A DNA stretch of 64,000 nt from Ypsolopha sequella (GCA_934047225.1 OW203984.1:2675201-2739200); one strand, 5' to 3'; positions 1-10,665 are shown, counted from the stretch's first letter. Notes: a model not told the origin generated them from the letters alone. Numbers and translations: made by a program.

Positions 1-20
1 TATATATATATATATATATA
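1..20. repeat. (TA)n microsatellite at window edge
   Basis: An uninterrupted TA dinucleotide run opens the window. It may extend beyond the left edge, so its full length is unknown. Confidence 0.9.
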
Positions 21-59
21 CTATATATACATACTTAACATCTTAAATTGTACCTATAT

Positions 60-328
60 TTACATAGTTTTTTCTCTCTCTTTCACCTATAACTAGTTAA
101 TGTTGTTAAGCCGATTAATTAAATACATTTTGTTTTTTACCCCATTCTGTCCTCCAAGGAAAGGTGGCTGTTATTCCTTACTACAGGCGTAAAATCCTAT
201 CTAGGATAACAGCGTACATCTATTATTCGTAGTTTATGTGTATCTTAGATTTTAAGCTTATAAATTCTTGTAACTTGTACTTTACTCTCTTCTTGCGAAA
301 TAAATTCTATTCTATTCTATTCTATCTA
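60..328 (+). mobile_element. LINE 3' UTR remnant with (TTCTA)n tail
   Basis: A non-coding stretch ends in an AATAAA-like motif followed by about five TTCTA units at roughly 303-327. A short 3' UTR, a polyadenylation-like motif and a microsatellite tail are the usual 3' end of insect non-LTR retrotransposons. No reverse transcriptase coding sequence precedes it inside the window, so it would be a heavily 5'-truncated copy. The assignment rests on the tail structure only. Confidence 0.4.
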
Positions 329-851
329 TCACGCCGCATTACCTACTGCCATTAGGAAGCCTTTCATGCTGGCGTCCGTACAGCATGCTGGAGTTTTTCT
401 TACTTTCTTTATTCCATAATATTCATTAAACTTTGTTAAATGTTTAAAGAAAGTATTTGTTTTCATAATTCCGTTTTTTACGAAGACCATATTCTTAAAA
501 TAAGAATATACGAGTTTAATGGGAGTCTTTGTTCCGGGCAGGAATCGAACATGTGACCTTAATTTCGTGCTTGGTATAAATTTACTGTGTTTGTATTTCC
601 TCAATCGCTGTTATTATTAAATCCGCTGAGCTTTTAGCAAACTGCTGTTTTTTTATAAACGTGTACGTGTTTTGTTTTGCGTTGATTGATTTAATTATCA
701 TCGATAGAATTGGATTACGTTTTAAAATTTCAATTAATTTCAACTGAATATTTTGTGGAGGTATGATTCTGCAAAAATAATCTAGAGGTAGTTTAATCAG
801 TAACGTAGACCGAGGCACGAACTGGGCGGCTATTCTCGCAACATTTTTCAC
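329..851 (-). other. Two overlapping unrecognised short ORFs
   Basis: Two minus-strand open frames, 582-851 (89 codons) and 329-604 (91 codons), overlap by 23 bases in different frames. Together they could be one reading frame broken by a frameshift. The predicted peptides are lysine- and isoleucine-rich and I recognise no domain. A tRNA B-box-like stretch lies inside the second frame at about 541-557, which points to repeat-derived DNA. I do not claim a gene; chance open frames in AT-rich DNA are the main alternative. Confidence 0.15.
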
Positions 852-1240
852 ACGCTTTATGCTTCATACGACTTTGTTACTCGCGTAATAAATGCCTGTA
901 AATGATGTTTTTATTTTAATGGTTATTGCTTGAATATTAAATTATGGGAGATGAAATTATATTTTTTATATAAATTTTATAAAAACTGATGGATCAATAA
1001 AATTAATTTCATTAATAATTATTATAGCTGCTATAACTAAAAGAGCTCAAATTCCCTTTAGATCGTTTGATGATAATCCAACGAAGTAAAATTTCTTGAA
1101 AGATATGTAAACACATGTTATGAATCCGAGCAAAAGGTTTTTATTTTAAAATCTTGTTACATTTCTGTACAGAGAGCTTCTTAAAATCACCCGCCTTTAG
1201 CCCTCGCAAATTGTCGCATGTGCCAGAATTGCCGTCCTGC
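852..1240. other. Stretch with no recognisable feature
   Basis: AT-rich sequence without a long open frame, RNA gene or repeat that I can match elsewhere in the window. Confidence 0.5.
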
Positions 1241-1470
1241 GGGCCTATTATGTATCTCTAGTTGCCTTCTGGACTGGGTGTCTATCATCAAAAACATAGA
1301 TATACTATCGAATTCCGATGTCCTAAGGATATTTTCGCACTTCAAGTGACGACACAGATTGTTAATAGTTCAATACCCAATAAAGGCAATTTTGAAATTT
1401 CAGTTTTTATCTATGTTTTTGATGATAGGCACCTCGTACAGTTGGCAACTAAAGATACAGAATAGGGGGG
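1241..1470. mobile_element. 230-bp inverted-repeat element, copy 1
   Basis: The left end GGGCCTATTATGTATCTCTA and right end AAAGATACAGAATAGG are inverted counterparts. A subterminal pair (CATCAAAAACATAGAT and its complement) continues the inversion. Two more copies lie at 18146-18379 and 48082-48315, with matching ends and interiors. There is no coding capacity, so it is a MITE-like non-autonomous element. The superfamily is not assigned because no target duplication is clear. Confidence 0.75.
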
Positions 1471-1777
1471 CTGGACTGCGATATATTGTTTTACTATTAG
1501 CCAAACTGCTCATTATCCGACTTCTCTTTCCATTCATTGTGTGACTTGTTAGTATCTTGCTGGCGCTGCTAAACTATCTTGACCGAGGCACCACAGTGTG
1601 ACTTGTTTGTTTCAGATACAGCATGCATGATGAATCATTTTAAGGAATACTAGAACCACGAATGAACGATAAATAAATAATTATAACTATATTAATTAGA
1701 TTAAATAAGGTATATTTTGTATTAACTGCTTTGTTTTTACTTGTGTTTGCTTAAGATCCACCTTTGTAACATTTTTT

Positions 1778-2017
1778 TGTTGCAATTGTAATAAATAAAT
1801 TGATTTGAATGTTATGTTCCAATCCAATCCATCAGCCAACATCGGTCCACTGCTGGACATAGGCCTCTCCAAGGGCACGCCACAATTTTCTGTCCTCGGC
1901 CATCCTCATCCAGCCACTACCAGCAATCTTTTTTAGATCGTCAGTCCAGTGAGCTGGCGGGCGTCCTACACTGCTATGTTGCTGTGTTGCAATTGTAATA
2001 AATAAATTGATTTGAAT
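1778..2017 (-). mobile_element. 5'-truncated RTE-type LINE end with 33-bp direct repeats
   Basis: A 174-bp insert (1811-1984) is flanked by a perfect 33-bp direct repeat at 1778-1810 and 1985-2017, as expected of a target-site duplication made by target-primed reverse transcription. The insert carries the last codons of an RTE/BovB-like reverse transcriptase on the minus strand. Everything upstream of the C-terminus is missing. Confidence 0.7.
1832..1984 (-). pseudogene. C-terminal fragment of RTE-clade reverse transcriptase
   Basis: The minus-strand translation contains GRPPAHWTDDL, AGSGWMRMAEDR and LGEAYVQQWT and then a stop at 1832-1834. This matches my memory of the conserved extreme C-terminus of RTE/BovB-clade LINE proteins, where a GRP..RW.DD segment precedes AG..W...A.DR..W..L.EAYV..W. 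About 50 codons remain. The endonuclease, the reverse transcriptase core and the start are absent, so this is a dead fragment. It sits inside the insertion bounded by the 33-bp direct repeats. Confidence 0.75.
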
Positions 2018-2528
2018 AGAATCTTCCCAAACACAATTGAAAATCCATTGTGTCTGCAAAAGAAAAGCCACTCTAGCACTGACAGGTTTTCTACAAGTAG
2101 AGTACATGCCAAATTTCAGCTCAATCAGCCTAGTTGTTTTTAAGTTGGAACAGACAGATAGACATAGGTTAACAAAGGTTTATACGGAAAATAAATCTCT
2201 CAAAAAGGATAATTTTTCATCTAAAATGTTTCTAAAGCTTGAATAATGCCACCTCCCTACCCCACCAACCCACTATAGTTACTAATGGAACATAAAAACC
2301 ACTTAGTTTTTTTTTTATAGATGCTTGTCTCTGCGTGTTGCTTCGTAATGGACTTATTAAGGCGACTATTAAAGTAGGTGACCTTGGGTGCGTGCGTTTC
2401 ACTCTCACACGACTCGTCCCGCACTGATCTCTGTGTCGTTCGAGAGGAATTAAACTGCGTACGCGCCGCAGAAAAATTATATTATAAAAACGCGCTCAGA
2501 TATACCTAAATAAATAATTATCATAATT

Positions 2529-3034
2529 AAGACTGTACCTGAGCCTAGAGCATGACTAACCCCAGGCTATCTAGGATTCGTTTGAAGAAATTCGGACTCT
2601 TCTTGTATTGAAAAAAATATATTTGGTTTATTAATCCTTTCTCTAGGGATCTTACGTATAAACAATGTACTAAGATTAATACTTTTGTCAAAAAAAAATG
2701 TTTTGCACCCTCTTTTTTTTTGGTTTTCAAACGTTCGCTTCAAGAACGCGATTAAGAGATCAACTTGATTTTTTTTTCATAAATAGGTAATAGAAATATG
2801 AAGGTATATCACCTAAATTCAATACTTTTTCCCTACAAAATACTTAAGTATTAGCTAAAAACACACCAATTTGTTGTTTCGCTGCGTGATCACTAGTATT
2901 ACGCGTCCAAGAAAAAGAGGCCAAAGAGCCAACATATAATCGTCTCTATGAAAAGCAAATAAAGTCTTTGCCATTAGACTTATTGTGCTGGACGGGTAAT
3001 AAAAAAAGTTGCTAGGGTAGGTCATCTTCTTAAG
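2529..3034. repeat. About 505-bp dispersed repeat, copy 1
   Basis: This stretch recurs in the same orientation at 43729-44236 with high similarity throughout, from AGACTGTACCTGAGCCTA to GTTGCTAGGGTA and the following TTAAG. No open frame spans it and no terminal inverted repeat is obvious. It could be an unclassified non-autonomous element or part of a larger one. Confidence 0.75.
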
Positions 3035-3054
3035 TATATCGACGTATTGACGTA

Positions 3055-3168
3055 CATGAATTTATTTCGCGATACGCGACATGTTTCAAATTCCTTCCGA
3101 ATTCGTTGTCAAGCGAGCGAATTCGGAAGGAATTCGAAACATGTCGCGTATCGCGAAATAAATGCATG
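3055..3168. repeat. Hairpin with 51-bp arms
   Basis: The arms 3055-3105 and 3118-3168 are near-perfect reverse complements around a 12-base loop. The arms are CpG-containing (CGCGATACGCGACATG). The hairpin starts about 20 bp after the preceding dispersed repeat ends, and no such hairpin follows the other copy of that repeat. It is probably a separate foldback element. Confidence 0.8.
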
Positions 3169-3169
3169 T

Positions 3170-4625
3170 AAGTCTATCCGTCGTTATACTTAATTATGAA
3201 TTCAAATTACAATAGTTACAAATCTAAAATTATTATCAGAACTAAAATTATCCAAAAATAATGAAGGCATAAGCGTATCATGTTAAAATAACTTAAATTT
3301 TATTAAGTTTCACTTTATTTCTTTGCATACATAATTAATTAAACGAACCTTTCTTAATTTGGACCTTGCTTTGGTATTTATTTAGTTAAAGTTCTTGATA
3401 AAAATTAAAAATACTGTTTAAGTATTCCAGATATTCTGTAGTTTTATTACCTAAAGATTCGTGGTTTAGATTCATATTAAATATAAAACGATTACTCACG
3501 ATATGTGTTATATTTAGCCTGATTAGTTTCACTGGTATAGTTTCTTCCGAACCAAACAGTAGCCTAAGCTATCTCCGTATCGTTGCTTTTGAAACTAAAC
3601 TTAAGGCGATTACCGTCGCCAAATTAGCAGCTCGATGTTTGTCTGTATGAATATCGACGGAAACGACATTGAAATAACGTTCAAATCAGTGCACAATGCG
3701 TGGTGGCTGTTACGACGCTCGCTGCGTCCTTGAAAGGGCAAAATATGAGAAAATAATACTTTTCACATGGGCTTAATTGTTAGATTGAATAATTCTATGT
3801 TATATTTATAGCTATCAAGTTTATCTATTTATCAAAGCATAAATGAATTAAATAACCTAAGCCGCTTAGGAGCAGTAGGAAATTCAAGCCAAAAAACACC
3901 ATTCAGTTGAAACAATTTTTCATATAGAAGTTTTGGTGGTACGAAAAAGAAAAATGTTGCATATGTTGTCCTAGAGTTAATAATCCATAATAAATTTTTT
4001 TAATATTTTTGGTTTGGCCATAAAAGAGGAGTAGGCTTTAGAAAGTACCCATTTGGCGATATTAAGGGCCTTAAGTTGCCATACGTACCGTCTGTCAGTT
4101 CTGCTACTGTCCACTTGGAGCGGTTTCCCAGATTTCATACGATTTTGATGTAGTTTGAAACAACTATACGGAGATGTTTTCATGCGTAGGCTACAAAGGA
4201 CTGTTTGCTGACTGACATATCGTGTGTACCCGTTTTATAGTTATTATTCTGTTATTTACCAAGTCGTATATTTAGATTTTTTTTATCCGAATTAAACCGG
4301 ACCGCATCGCGGCTTTTCAAGGTTGCCAGCAGTAGTCGTCGCCTTAATACGACAATTTATTGTGAATCTGATGTAGTGTGATGGTATTTATTTTATGGTC
4401 AATTAAAACTAAGTGCAAAGGTTGACAACGCAGGAAAGTAGCTTGTACTTACGCTGTAACATTGATCCGGCCACGATCTGCACTGCGATCTATTGTTTCA
4501 CTATTGTGTTAGCGTTAAAGAGAATTAACAAGGCTAAGGCGAAATAGATTTGCGAGCGACGTAGCTGTAAATTCTTTGAAAGAAACACCACTTGCAATCG
4601 TTTCACAAAACTTTTTATCATTTTA
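3170..4625. other. Unannotated AT-rich stretch
   Basis: There is no convincing open frame, RNA gene or repeat with a second copy in this window. A few short open frames of about 60-70 codons occur and I treat them as chance. Confidence 0.45.
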
Positions 4626-4628
4626 TCC

Positions 4629-4912
4629 AACCGGTTTCGGTTTTAAACCATTAACTTCCCTTGTTTACATTGGTATTAAAGCCGATTCTGAAGGCTTTAA
4701 CTTTAGTTTTAGTGCTGTCAAGACTTAAATTTTTCCAAAGTAATTTAGCTTCTGTTCTTCACACTTATGAACTATTTTGCAACGATAAAAATTTAGTTTT
4801 GACAGCATTAAAACTAAAATTAAAGCCTTCAGAATCGGCTACATTATTGCACTTAATTGTATTGAATAAAATCTTCAAAAACCTTAATAATGGTGCTAAA
4901 CCGAAACCGGTT
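4629..4912. mobile_element. Foldback element with AACCGGTTTCGG ends
   Basis: The ends AACCGGTTTCGGTTT and AAACCGAAACCGGTT form a short terminal inverted repeat. The interior holds a complete 161-bp foldback (4680-4840), so one palindrome lies inside another. A related AACCGGTTTCG core appears in the foldback at 52839-53086 and in a half copy near 41436. Confidence 0.65.
4680..4840. mobile_element. 161-bp foldback MITE, copy 1
   Basis: The ends AGCCGATTCTGAAGGCTTTA and their complement give arms of about 60 bp around an AT-rich loop. Copies of exactly the same length lie at 22154-22314 and 50880-51040, the last in opposite orientation. It has no coding capacity. The superfamily is not determined. 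Confidence 0.8.
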
Positions 4913-4919
4913 AGGTAAA

Positions 4920-5635
4920 GTGAATAAAAAATATTGTGAAGCGAGAATGGTGGATTGTGGATAGAAAAGTGTATCCATCAATTGCTATTGCCAAAAATCC
5001 TTTTAAAATAAAATCATGTATGTTTGTACTTAGAAACCAACATTCTGATCAGTAAAGATAATAAATACATGATATCTCTCTTCTGTAGAGTTTCGTAGGC
5101 GAAGTTAGCGGACTACTTTTCCGATAATTTTAATAAGCCATGAAAAAGGCGAAGTTGAGATTCATTAACTTGTAAGATTTCTTTGATAATTTTGTAGGAA
5201 AAATCTGAGCATTGTGTTTGAGTTCGAACAATTTTAAACGGCCTCCGAAAGATGATGAAACTCAATAATTCGATGGTGTATTTATTTTGCCTCTATACCT
5301 GTCGCTTTTTGACGTATTCAATGGATTTATGTAATTTATTACGCCATAAATAAATCTATAGTCAGATTAACTGTACGCGTCAAGCTTTAGACATACCATT
5401 CTCTAGGTAGAGGGCAAGCTACCGTTTAGCTTGTATCAGTCTAATTTATTTATCTTGATTAATTTGTATGTACTGACGCTAGGTGACCTAGATAGTCTAG
5501 GTAGTCTAGGACGTAGCTCAATGATAATTGCGTTTATCAAGCAAGGCTTTTTGCCTTTACGTGTACGTATGTGGCCGATATATTGGTTACACTTGAAAAT
5601 GTATACTTTGCTAAACTGACAGTTTTGCTTATGAC
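4920..5635. other. Unannotated stretch
   Basis: No gene, RNA or multi-copy repeat recognised. The short open frames here lie in overlapping opposite strands and look like chance. Confidence 0.45.
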
Positions 5636-5639
5636 TGTA

Positions 5640-6765
5640 CAATCACAAAATACATACAACCAGAAGGCTGACTCGACGACGGAGCGAAAACAGACGCACA
5701 CATGCATGCATAGACGCGTACGTATGATGATCCCGGTAATTTAGAATATTTTAGTTTCATAATATAATAAAGTACATTTAATATATAATATATTAATATA
5801 ACAGTGCTGGCCGTTTTTCGTGACATGCAGCCCTTAATGATATCATCAGAAGAGCTCTTGCCACCGTCAGCGTGCCAGCGGTACCTGAACCGTCTGGAAT
5901 GTCCTGATGGAGACCTGATGGTATGACTCTGGTTGCTTGGAAGAATGGTAAGCCGCTGGTGTGGGATGCTACATGCGTGGACACACTAGCGGCTTCCCAC
6001 GTAATCCGGACCAGTAGGGCTGCTGGTGCGGCAGCGGACAGCGCTGAGGACAACAAGCGGCGCAGCGCAGGTATGCTTTCCTCGGAAACAATTATATATT
6101 TGCGCCGTTTGGGGTCGAGACCTTGGGCCCGTGGGGCCCGGAGGCGCAACGAATTTTCAAAGAAATCTCGCTGCGCCTTATCGACACGTCAAGGGACCCT
6201 AGGGCTGGCGCGTACCTCGGCCAAAGGCTAAGCCTGGCAATACAACGAGGTAATGTCGCCAGTATCTTGGGGACCCTCCCGCAGGGCAGCGATTTAGACC
6301 AAATTTTCAGTTTATGAATAAAATGTCAGGTAAGTTTGGTATTATTATCATTATTATTATTGTACAATTTTCTTAATTAGGTTTATTTTTTAGGCATTTT
6401 AATGTTATAGTAGTTTTAGTTTTAGTTATTTTATAAGTTCTAAATTTTTAAGTTGTATTGTAATTAATTATGTTGATTGTTTATAATGTACATAGATAAC
6501 GTAAATTTTCTTTTTTTGCATGTATAGTTTAATATTTGTATACTGTATAGTACAGTAAAATATGAAGAGGCCAAACTGTAGATATATTTTTAAGATCTGT
6601 ATCGGTTCATTTCATTTCATTTTTTTTCGGCAGAATTTCGTATTGGCATTCGACCGACTTCATCCGAGATCGTCGTACGTACGCGTCTATGTGTGCATGC
6701 GCCTGTTTTTGCTAGTTATACGGAGTGAACCTTCTGTAAGTGGTTATTTTGTGGTACAATACTGT
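5640..6765. mobile_element. Inverted-repeat-bounded unit carrying a retroelement ORF remnant
   Basis: About 90 bp at 5640-5735 is the imperfect reverse complement of 6660-6765, sharing the block TAGACGCGTACGTA and an adjacent A-rich stretch. The unit encloses a degenerate retroelement coding fragment (5824-6317) and an AT-rich 3' tail. LINEs do not normally have terminal inverted repeats. The arrangement may be a foldback capture, two flanking unrelated foldback copies, or an element type I cannot name. Confidence 0.5.
5824..6317 (+). pseudogene. C-terminal region of an invertebrate retroelement polyprotein
   Basis: The first frame gives HAALNDIIRRAL, then a TGA at 5905-5907, then in the same frame [10 protein letters not shown] and [16 protein letters not shown]. 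After a frameshift near 6080 the frame gives [18 protein letters not shown] and [15 protein letters not shown], ending at a TGA at 6315-6317. From memory this matches a conserved region downstream of the reverse transcriptase in mobile-element ORFs of cnidarians, amphioxus and arthropods. I cannot name the clade. One stop and one frameshift show it is dead. A second, minus-strand remnant of the same region lies at 8362-8700. Confidence 0.6.
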
Positions 6766-7012
6766 ACATACCTACTTACTACGTAAATGTATTCAACTCA
6801 AGCAAATGGTAATTTGGTAATTTCGTTGCTGCTGTATATGTAATTATGCAGGTTTAGTACGTTAAATTGCATCACTATTAGGTTCCTATATTACGCATGT
6901 ACGATGCAAATATGTAATAAAATAACACAATAAAATTATTACTGAAACAGAATATTTTCCAAACGAATCAAACAAATGTAAATTTTTCGTTGTTTTCTAA
7001 CCTATATAAAAG

Positions 7013-8000
7013 AAACCGGCCAAGTGCGAGTCGGGCTCACGCACAAAGGGTTCCGTACGTACCACCACGCAATACGGGTACGGAATCCAAAAAGATAATA
7101 TAATTCCACTTGCAGTTATAGGGCCCAACTTAAGAGGCTATACGAATTTTATTTTTGTCACTGTCACTCCAAGCGAAAAATCGCGCAGTGCGAGAGGGGC
7201 GGATTCAGGGCAAAAGGGAAAAACGTTGGTTTTATATTTTTATTAAAAAAACTAAAATAGCTAGCAAAATTTCAAATATCAAATCTCTAGATATTATTGA
7301 AACACACCTAATAAAATATGTTGTAGAGTTCTGTATATGGTTCCTATTCGTCAAACAAGGAGAAAAAGTGTGTTTGAAGACCTCATTTCAACAATTATTT
7401 CTATCGAGGAAAATTTATCCAAACAATTTTTCCAATTTCAAAACCTTAGATTATATAGTCAAAATGCATACACCAGATATTTATTAAAATTTTCCGTGTA
7501 TTTCATGAAATAGACAGAAAAGAAACACCCGTATTTTTTTCGCATATCGCCTTAACTTGACACTTACGATTTATTAAACGCTATGTATTTAAAGGGTTAT
7601 TTGATTATTTGAATTTGAATTGGGTCTAATTAAGTTGGTCTTTAATAACATCCTAAATAATTAAACATTTGTAATTTTCAGACTTTTTCCCATGCGTGTG
7701 CTAAAAAACCTACTGGTTAACGAAATTTCAAGTTTTTAAGTTAACTGGAAGTGCCCTATAGGTTTTGATTCCCTTGCGAGTGTCAAAAATTTGTATAAAA
7801 TTGATTATGTTAAGTGCAATAACTTTTTTTCACATCAAGCTAGAAGCCTGATTTCTTACAGCACTATGGGGCCGTAGACTTCTGTAACTTGATATCTTAT
7901 ACGGGGCCCCAGCAAAAGGGTCGTGACAGACAAACAGACGGACAACAAAGTGATCCTGTAAGGGTTCCGTTTTTGGATTTTGAGGTATGGAACCCTAAAA
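7013..8000 (-). mobile_element. Dispersed repeat with CCGGCCAAGTGCGAGTC end, interrupted
   Basis: One end reads ACCGGCCAAGTGCGAGTC and runs into AAGGGTTCCGTA. The other end reads AGGGTTCCGT, then GGTATGGAACCCTAAAAA. The same end motifs in reverse orientation bound copies at 25091-25928, 26666-27498 and 39293-39570. A TTAA-flanked element (7130-7555) has inserted into this copy. No coding capacity remains. I recognise the end motif as common in moth and butterfly genomes, from memory only. Confidence 0.55.
7130..7555. mobile_element. TTAA-flanked MITE, copy 1
   Basis: The unit is bounded by TTAA at 7130-7133 and 7552-7555. The imperfect terminal repeats are TTAAGAGGCTATACGAA and the complement of TTAAGGCGATATGCGAA. 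A near-identical reverse-complement copy occupies 40083-40506. TTAA target duplication is typical of piggyBac and Kolobok superfamilies, so a non-autonomous member of such a group is likely. It encodes nothing recognisable. Confidence 0.75.
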
Positions 8001-8360
8001 ACAAGTTTTACAGAACAGAAACACGTTTTATTAAACATGCCTTATAAAATCAAGTTTTAAAATTAACTTTGTTCGTAACTTCGCTCAATATAGAATTTAA
8101 TTACAAAGATTTTTTCTTTTAATTAATTGTCAAGCTACTAGCTAAGCTAGGTAGCTCTGAAACTCAAAATAAACCTCAGAATAAGGAGAAATAAACAGTT
8201 GGAAATTATTAGTGGACTTTTATTAGTGTTAAAACTGACAGTTGTCAAGTATATTTATTTAAAAACAGAAAAACATGAATAACAGATAATAAAATAACAT
8301 CTAACTAAAATAAGAAAGATCCAAAATATAAAAAAGCCCTAAAAGAAAAACTTACCTTAA
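8001..8360. other. Unannotated stretch
   Basis: AT-rich sequence. The part from about 8270 is probably the 3' UTR of the minus-strand retroelement remnant that follows, since on that strand it lies directly after the stop codon. Confidence 0.35.
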
Positions 8361-8361
8361 A

Positions 8362-8700
8362 TTAAACTGTATAAAATATTTTTTCTAAATCGCCGCCTTC
8401 GATCAGCAGGGTCCCCAAAAGGCTGGAAGCATTCCCTCGTTGGATGGAAGCTAAACGCTGCCCGAGGTATGCCCAGCCCTTCGGCTTTATGTTCTCTGCC
8501 TTCGGTCTCCCGAAACGTCGACCAGCCGTGAAGATATTTCCTTGAAGATAAGTTTTTCGGCTTGACCCCATGGCCCTAAGGTTTCTACTCCAAAAGGCGT
8601 AAATATATAGTCTGAACTTAGATTTACATACTTGCACCTCTTGGAGCCCTCTGCTGAGGCTGCCACGGCACCAGCTTTAGCAGCAGTAGCTTGGATAGTA
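8362..8700 (-). pseudogene. Second remnant of the same retroelement C-terminal region
   Basis: The minus-strand translation gives [32 protein letters not shown] and FKEISSRLVDVSGDRR. A short insertion and frame change follow, then AYLGQRLASIQRGNASSLLGT and a stop. Each block aligns with the copy at 5824-6317, and each copy has different lesions. The two lie about 2 kb apart in opposite orientation. It is a non-functional fragment and no reverse transcriptase core is present. Confidence 0.6.
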
Positions 8701-8755
8701 TTCTGTGATCATTTTGAAGAGCTGTAACTATTTCTCTATCTTATTACGCCACGCC

Positions 8756-9319
8756 TAGGGATGCAAACATCGCTCATAAAAACATCGATGCATCGATACA
8801 TCGATACATGTTTTCAGCAAAAACATCGATGTATCGACGTTTTCTCTAGGTTTTTTGTTTATTAATAAACGCCATTATAACCCCATTCCTTAAATTTTAT
8901 ATATTTACTGTGTTTTTAAAACATTGCAGAGGTATTAGTTTTTTATTTAATGTCACAGAATTTAAAAACAGTAATTTTGAGAGACGTTTCCCAGTAAGTC
9001 TGTTGCGCTCCTGTGTTTTGGTAGCACCATAAAACGCCCATAACACATCAAGCGCTCACATTAGCGCTGCTTCATGCATTGTTTGCGTTGAAAACAACAA
9101 TCGTGTTCAAAAATGTCTACTAGTTTGTGGGTTGTTCTGGTTAATTCACTCACTACAGTCAAATCATGCAACTTCAGACACATTTCTTCTCGACTTTTTT
9201 TTACTGTTCTGTACACAATTATTTCACATGAATGAGATGCCTTTTACTGACCTATACTCGTCATAAAAACATCGATAACACCGATGTTTCAAAACATCGA
9301 GGTATCGTTTGCATCCGTA
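8756..9319. mobile_element. hAT-like non-autonomous element
   Basis: The ends TAGGGATGCAAAC and GTTTGCATCCGTA are inverted. The flanking octamers GCCACGCC (8748-8755) and GCCGCGTC (9320-9327) match at six of eight positions, consistent with a decayed 8-bp duplication. The interior is rich in ACATCGATGTATCGA-type palindromes near both ends. There is no transposase. Confidence 0.6.
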
Positions 9320-10500
9320 GCCGCGTCGCCGTGACTTACTGGAGCTGAGCAGCGACCGCTTAAGTCCGTATACATATAACATATAACTTGACATTCGCTT
9401 ACAGATATTCTATTTTACGAAGTCCGTTTACCTATGGTTGTAGTAATGACGTGTTCATTTAAGGGCCTTTTGTGTATTACGCGATTCGTAGCGCTTCCGA
9501 AGTCCTGAGATTACGCTCACTAGAAAAATAGCCAAACGGATTTCGTGAGATAGAAAATCTGTAACAGATTTCAATTCCGTTTTCGTTTTTACCTAGAACA
9601 TTCTTTTCGAAAGTTTGAGAGTAATGACGCTGTGCACGAAAAAGAGCGGAAATTATGTAACTAGTGATAAAGCGAGCAAACTTTATTTTTGATAGTACTG
9701 TCAGCAAGGAATACGAGTAGCCAGTAACCTATCTCATCCCATCCCATTCCCCAATATGTTCAATCTGAATGTTCGTTCGTTTGTTTGTTAGCTTATAACT
9801 CCGCAACCAATCAAAACGTCGCAAAGAAAATTTCGCAACGAAGTAGGTTATGACTCGAGCCAAAAAAAAGGCTACTTTATATCCAATTTATATCGATAGG
9901 TTCGCGGGCAGAAAGCTATTGTAGCCACAAAACTATTGCAACGTGAGACACGAGATCATTAGTTATTCCACATGCGTGGATATTCACCCCAATTAAACCT
10001 CACGGTGCGTGTAACAAAAATAATTATATTTACATTTCATCGATTATGCGGGCAGCTCTAGTCATTAAACAGAATCGGTCGATTTATCCTCTATTTAAAC
10101 AACTATCGACTCTTTATTGACGGATACCGAGAATGAATTGCTTGTAATCGAAACCGCAAATATTTATTTTATCTACTTCCTTACTTATTACACTATTTCA
10201 ACATCAAAAACAAATAAACATAATATATTGTAATGTCTGTATCTCAAAATTTACTAAGTATAATATGCTCGTACTGCTTGCTTGTGCACGTTTCATGCGG
10301 GAGGGCGGGTGCTACTTGAGTCTGCATTTTAGATAACATGGTAAGAGTGTTTAGCGGAATATTGCAAATTATTATTAATGTATCCATAAGTTGATGGACT
10401 TCTGCAAAATTCAATTTACGTATTTTTAGGGGTTTGTTGTTAAGATATTACTCAAATTTCACGATTTTTAGTTCGATTTTAACATACTCGTATATGTAGA
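9320..10500. other. Unannotated stretch
   Basis: A GTTCGTTCGTTTGTTTG motif near 9772, followed by conserved-looking sequence to about 9930, resembles parts of Helitron-like repeats known from Lepidoptera, but no terminus is visible. Nothing else is recognised. Confidence 0.35.
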
Positions 10501-10504
10501 TAAT

Positions 10505-10665
10505 AGTACCGATTCGGTGAAGCACATCTTAACTTATTTGACAAGCCTAAACTTAATTTACGCGTTCTGTCCTTGTCTTTTCGATAAACAAAGATAAAGA
10601 CAAGACGCTTAAAATAAGGTTAGTCCTGTCAAATAAGTTAAGACGTGTTGTGCCGAATCGATACC
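10505..10665. mobile_element. Foldback MITE with GTACCGATTCGG ends
   Basis: The arms begin AGTACCGATTCGGTGAAGCA and end GTGCCGAATCGATACC. They share CATCTTAACTTATTTGACA in the subterminal part, and arm length is about 55 bp. AAT at both sides (10502-10504, 10666-10668) may be a 3-bp target duplication. The same end sequence bounds the 2.9-kb insertion at 34279-37206. Confidence 0.7.

Noticed and set aside
5793..6149. 118-codon minus-strand frame
   Set aside because: It is antisense to the retroelement remnant at 5824-6317, whose plus-strand frames show clear conserved blocks.
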